NCBI GenBank assembly: GCA_937980285.1
Contig: CALJQI010000129.1
Coordinates: 1 to 6,967, forward strand
Direction of reading: 5' to 3'
DNA from: an uncultured Gammaproteobacteria bacterium
GTDB lineage: Bacteria > Pseudomonadota > Gammaproteobacteria > GCA-001735895
Length of the DNA: 6,967 nt
The stretch's first letter is position 1. Each line of letters starts with the position of its first letter. The notes beneath the pieces were generated by a model. The model had not been told where the DNA came from. It saw nothing but the letters and a program-made list of their open reading frames with translations, and made no database searches. The translations under genes and the position numbers were made by a program. Of the stretch, positions 6,595-6,967 are shown in pieces.

Positions 6595-6967
6595 TAAACC
6601 TCGCTGGCGAACAAGTACCCCTCGCCATGGACGGTCAAAATAATCTGCGGCGCATGGCTGTCCTTTTCGATCTTGTTTCGCAATCGTAAAACCAGCACGT
6701 CGATGGTTCGCTCGGTCGGCGACCAGACCCGGTGGGTAACCTTTTCCATCAGCCATTCGCGATGCAGCGTTTTACCGGGATGCTCGAGAAAGGTCACCAG
6801 CAGCTCGAATTCGCCGCGGGTCAGCGACAGGTTTTCCTGCGCATCCGAACTCAGGCAGCGGCGAGACAGGTCGAGCGTCCAGCCGGAAAACGACTTGCTG
6901 CGCTGCTTGCGGGTAGCGGCCTGGTCGGAATGCTTGCGCCGGATCAGGTTCTTGACCCGCGCCAGCA
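6591..6967 (-). CDS. torR: TorR, OmpR/PhoB-type response regulator, C-terminal part (5' end outside window)
   Basis: About 125 residues are visible; the frame is open to the right edge and ends with TAA (6593-6591). The first residues, LARVKNLIRR, are the last helix of a receiver domain, followed by a polar linker (KHSDQAATRKQRSKS) and a winged-helix DNA-binding domain. The latter has LSLTRGEFELLVTFLEHPGK, the recognition-helix region RTIDVLVLRLRNKIEKD, and the hairpin wing VHGEGYLFASEVY. The ending closely matches the remembered E. coli TorR end (HGEGYFLAADVC), and adjacency to torS supports the name over other OmpR-type regulators. TorR-P activates the TMAO reductase operon, which must lie outside the window. 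The phosphorylated Asp is not in view. The gene is convergent with torS and shares a TTAA with its stop codon. No room exists for a terminator between the two genes, so any terminator lies inside the opposing coding region. Confidence 0.88.
   Translation of the reverse strand, partial: LARVKNLIRRKHSDQAATRKQRSKSFSGWTLDLSRRCLSSDAQENLSLTRGEFELLVTFLEHPGKTLHREWLMEKVTHRVWSPTERTIDVLVLRLRNKIEKDSHAPQIILTVHGEGYLFASEVY

Noticed and set aside
5941..6756. 271-residue minus-strand open frame opposite torS and torR
   Set aside because: It lies antisense to the receiver and HPt domains of TorS, which are clearly real, and its product shows no family motif.

Overview
The window is moderately GC-rich DNA that reads like a marine or aquatic gammaproteobacterium. 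This is inferred from a TMAO-sensing tor locus next to an envelope-glycan glycosyltransferase, with E. coli-like Tor proteins. The species cannot be named from sequence alone.

Left part (1-2382, all + strand): the C-terminal end of an RND/MMPL-type membrane exporter (1-474), a 130-residue DUF6165-like protein (525-917), a 433-bp non-coding stretch (918-1350), and a family 9 (heptosyltransferase-type) glycosyltransferase (1351-2382). The non-coding stretch is dense in repeats: a perfect 10-bp hairpin starting on the upstream stop codon, two diverged copies of a palindromic intergenic repeat, a large imperfect inverted repeat with perfect 13-bp ends, and a small 7-bp hairpin.

Right part (2489-6967): a tor sensory locus. 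torT (minus) encodes the periplasmic TMAO-binding partner. torS (plus) encodes the unorthodox hybrid sensor kinase, with all three phosphotransfer sites present (His477, Asp767, His910). The 3' part of torR (minus, running off the right edge) encodes the DNA-binding end of the response regulator. The expected signal path is TMAO-TorT, then the TorS periplasmic domain, then the His-Asp-His relay, then TorR and terminal reductase genes lying outside the window. torT and torS are divergent with only 29 bp between the conventional start codons. torS and torR are convergent and overlap by 4 bp, both stops lying in one palindromic TTAA. The 106-bp gap between the convergent glycosyltransferase and torT genes (2383-2488) shows no convincing terminator or gene.

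No rRNA, tRNA, CRISPR array, transposase or integrase was seen. I found no wholly new system. The least understood items are the DUF6165-like protein beside a GT9 enzyme, the repeat cluster, and the compact torT/torS start region.
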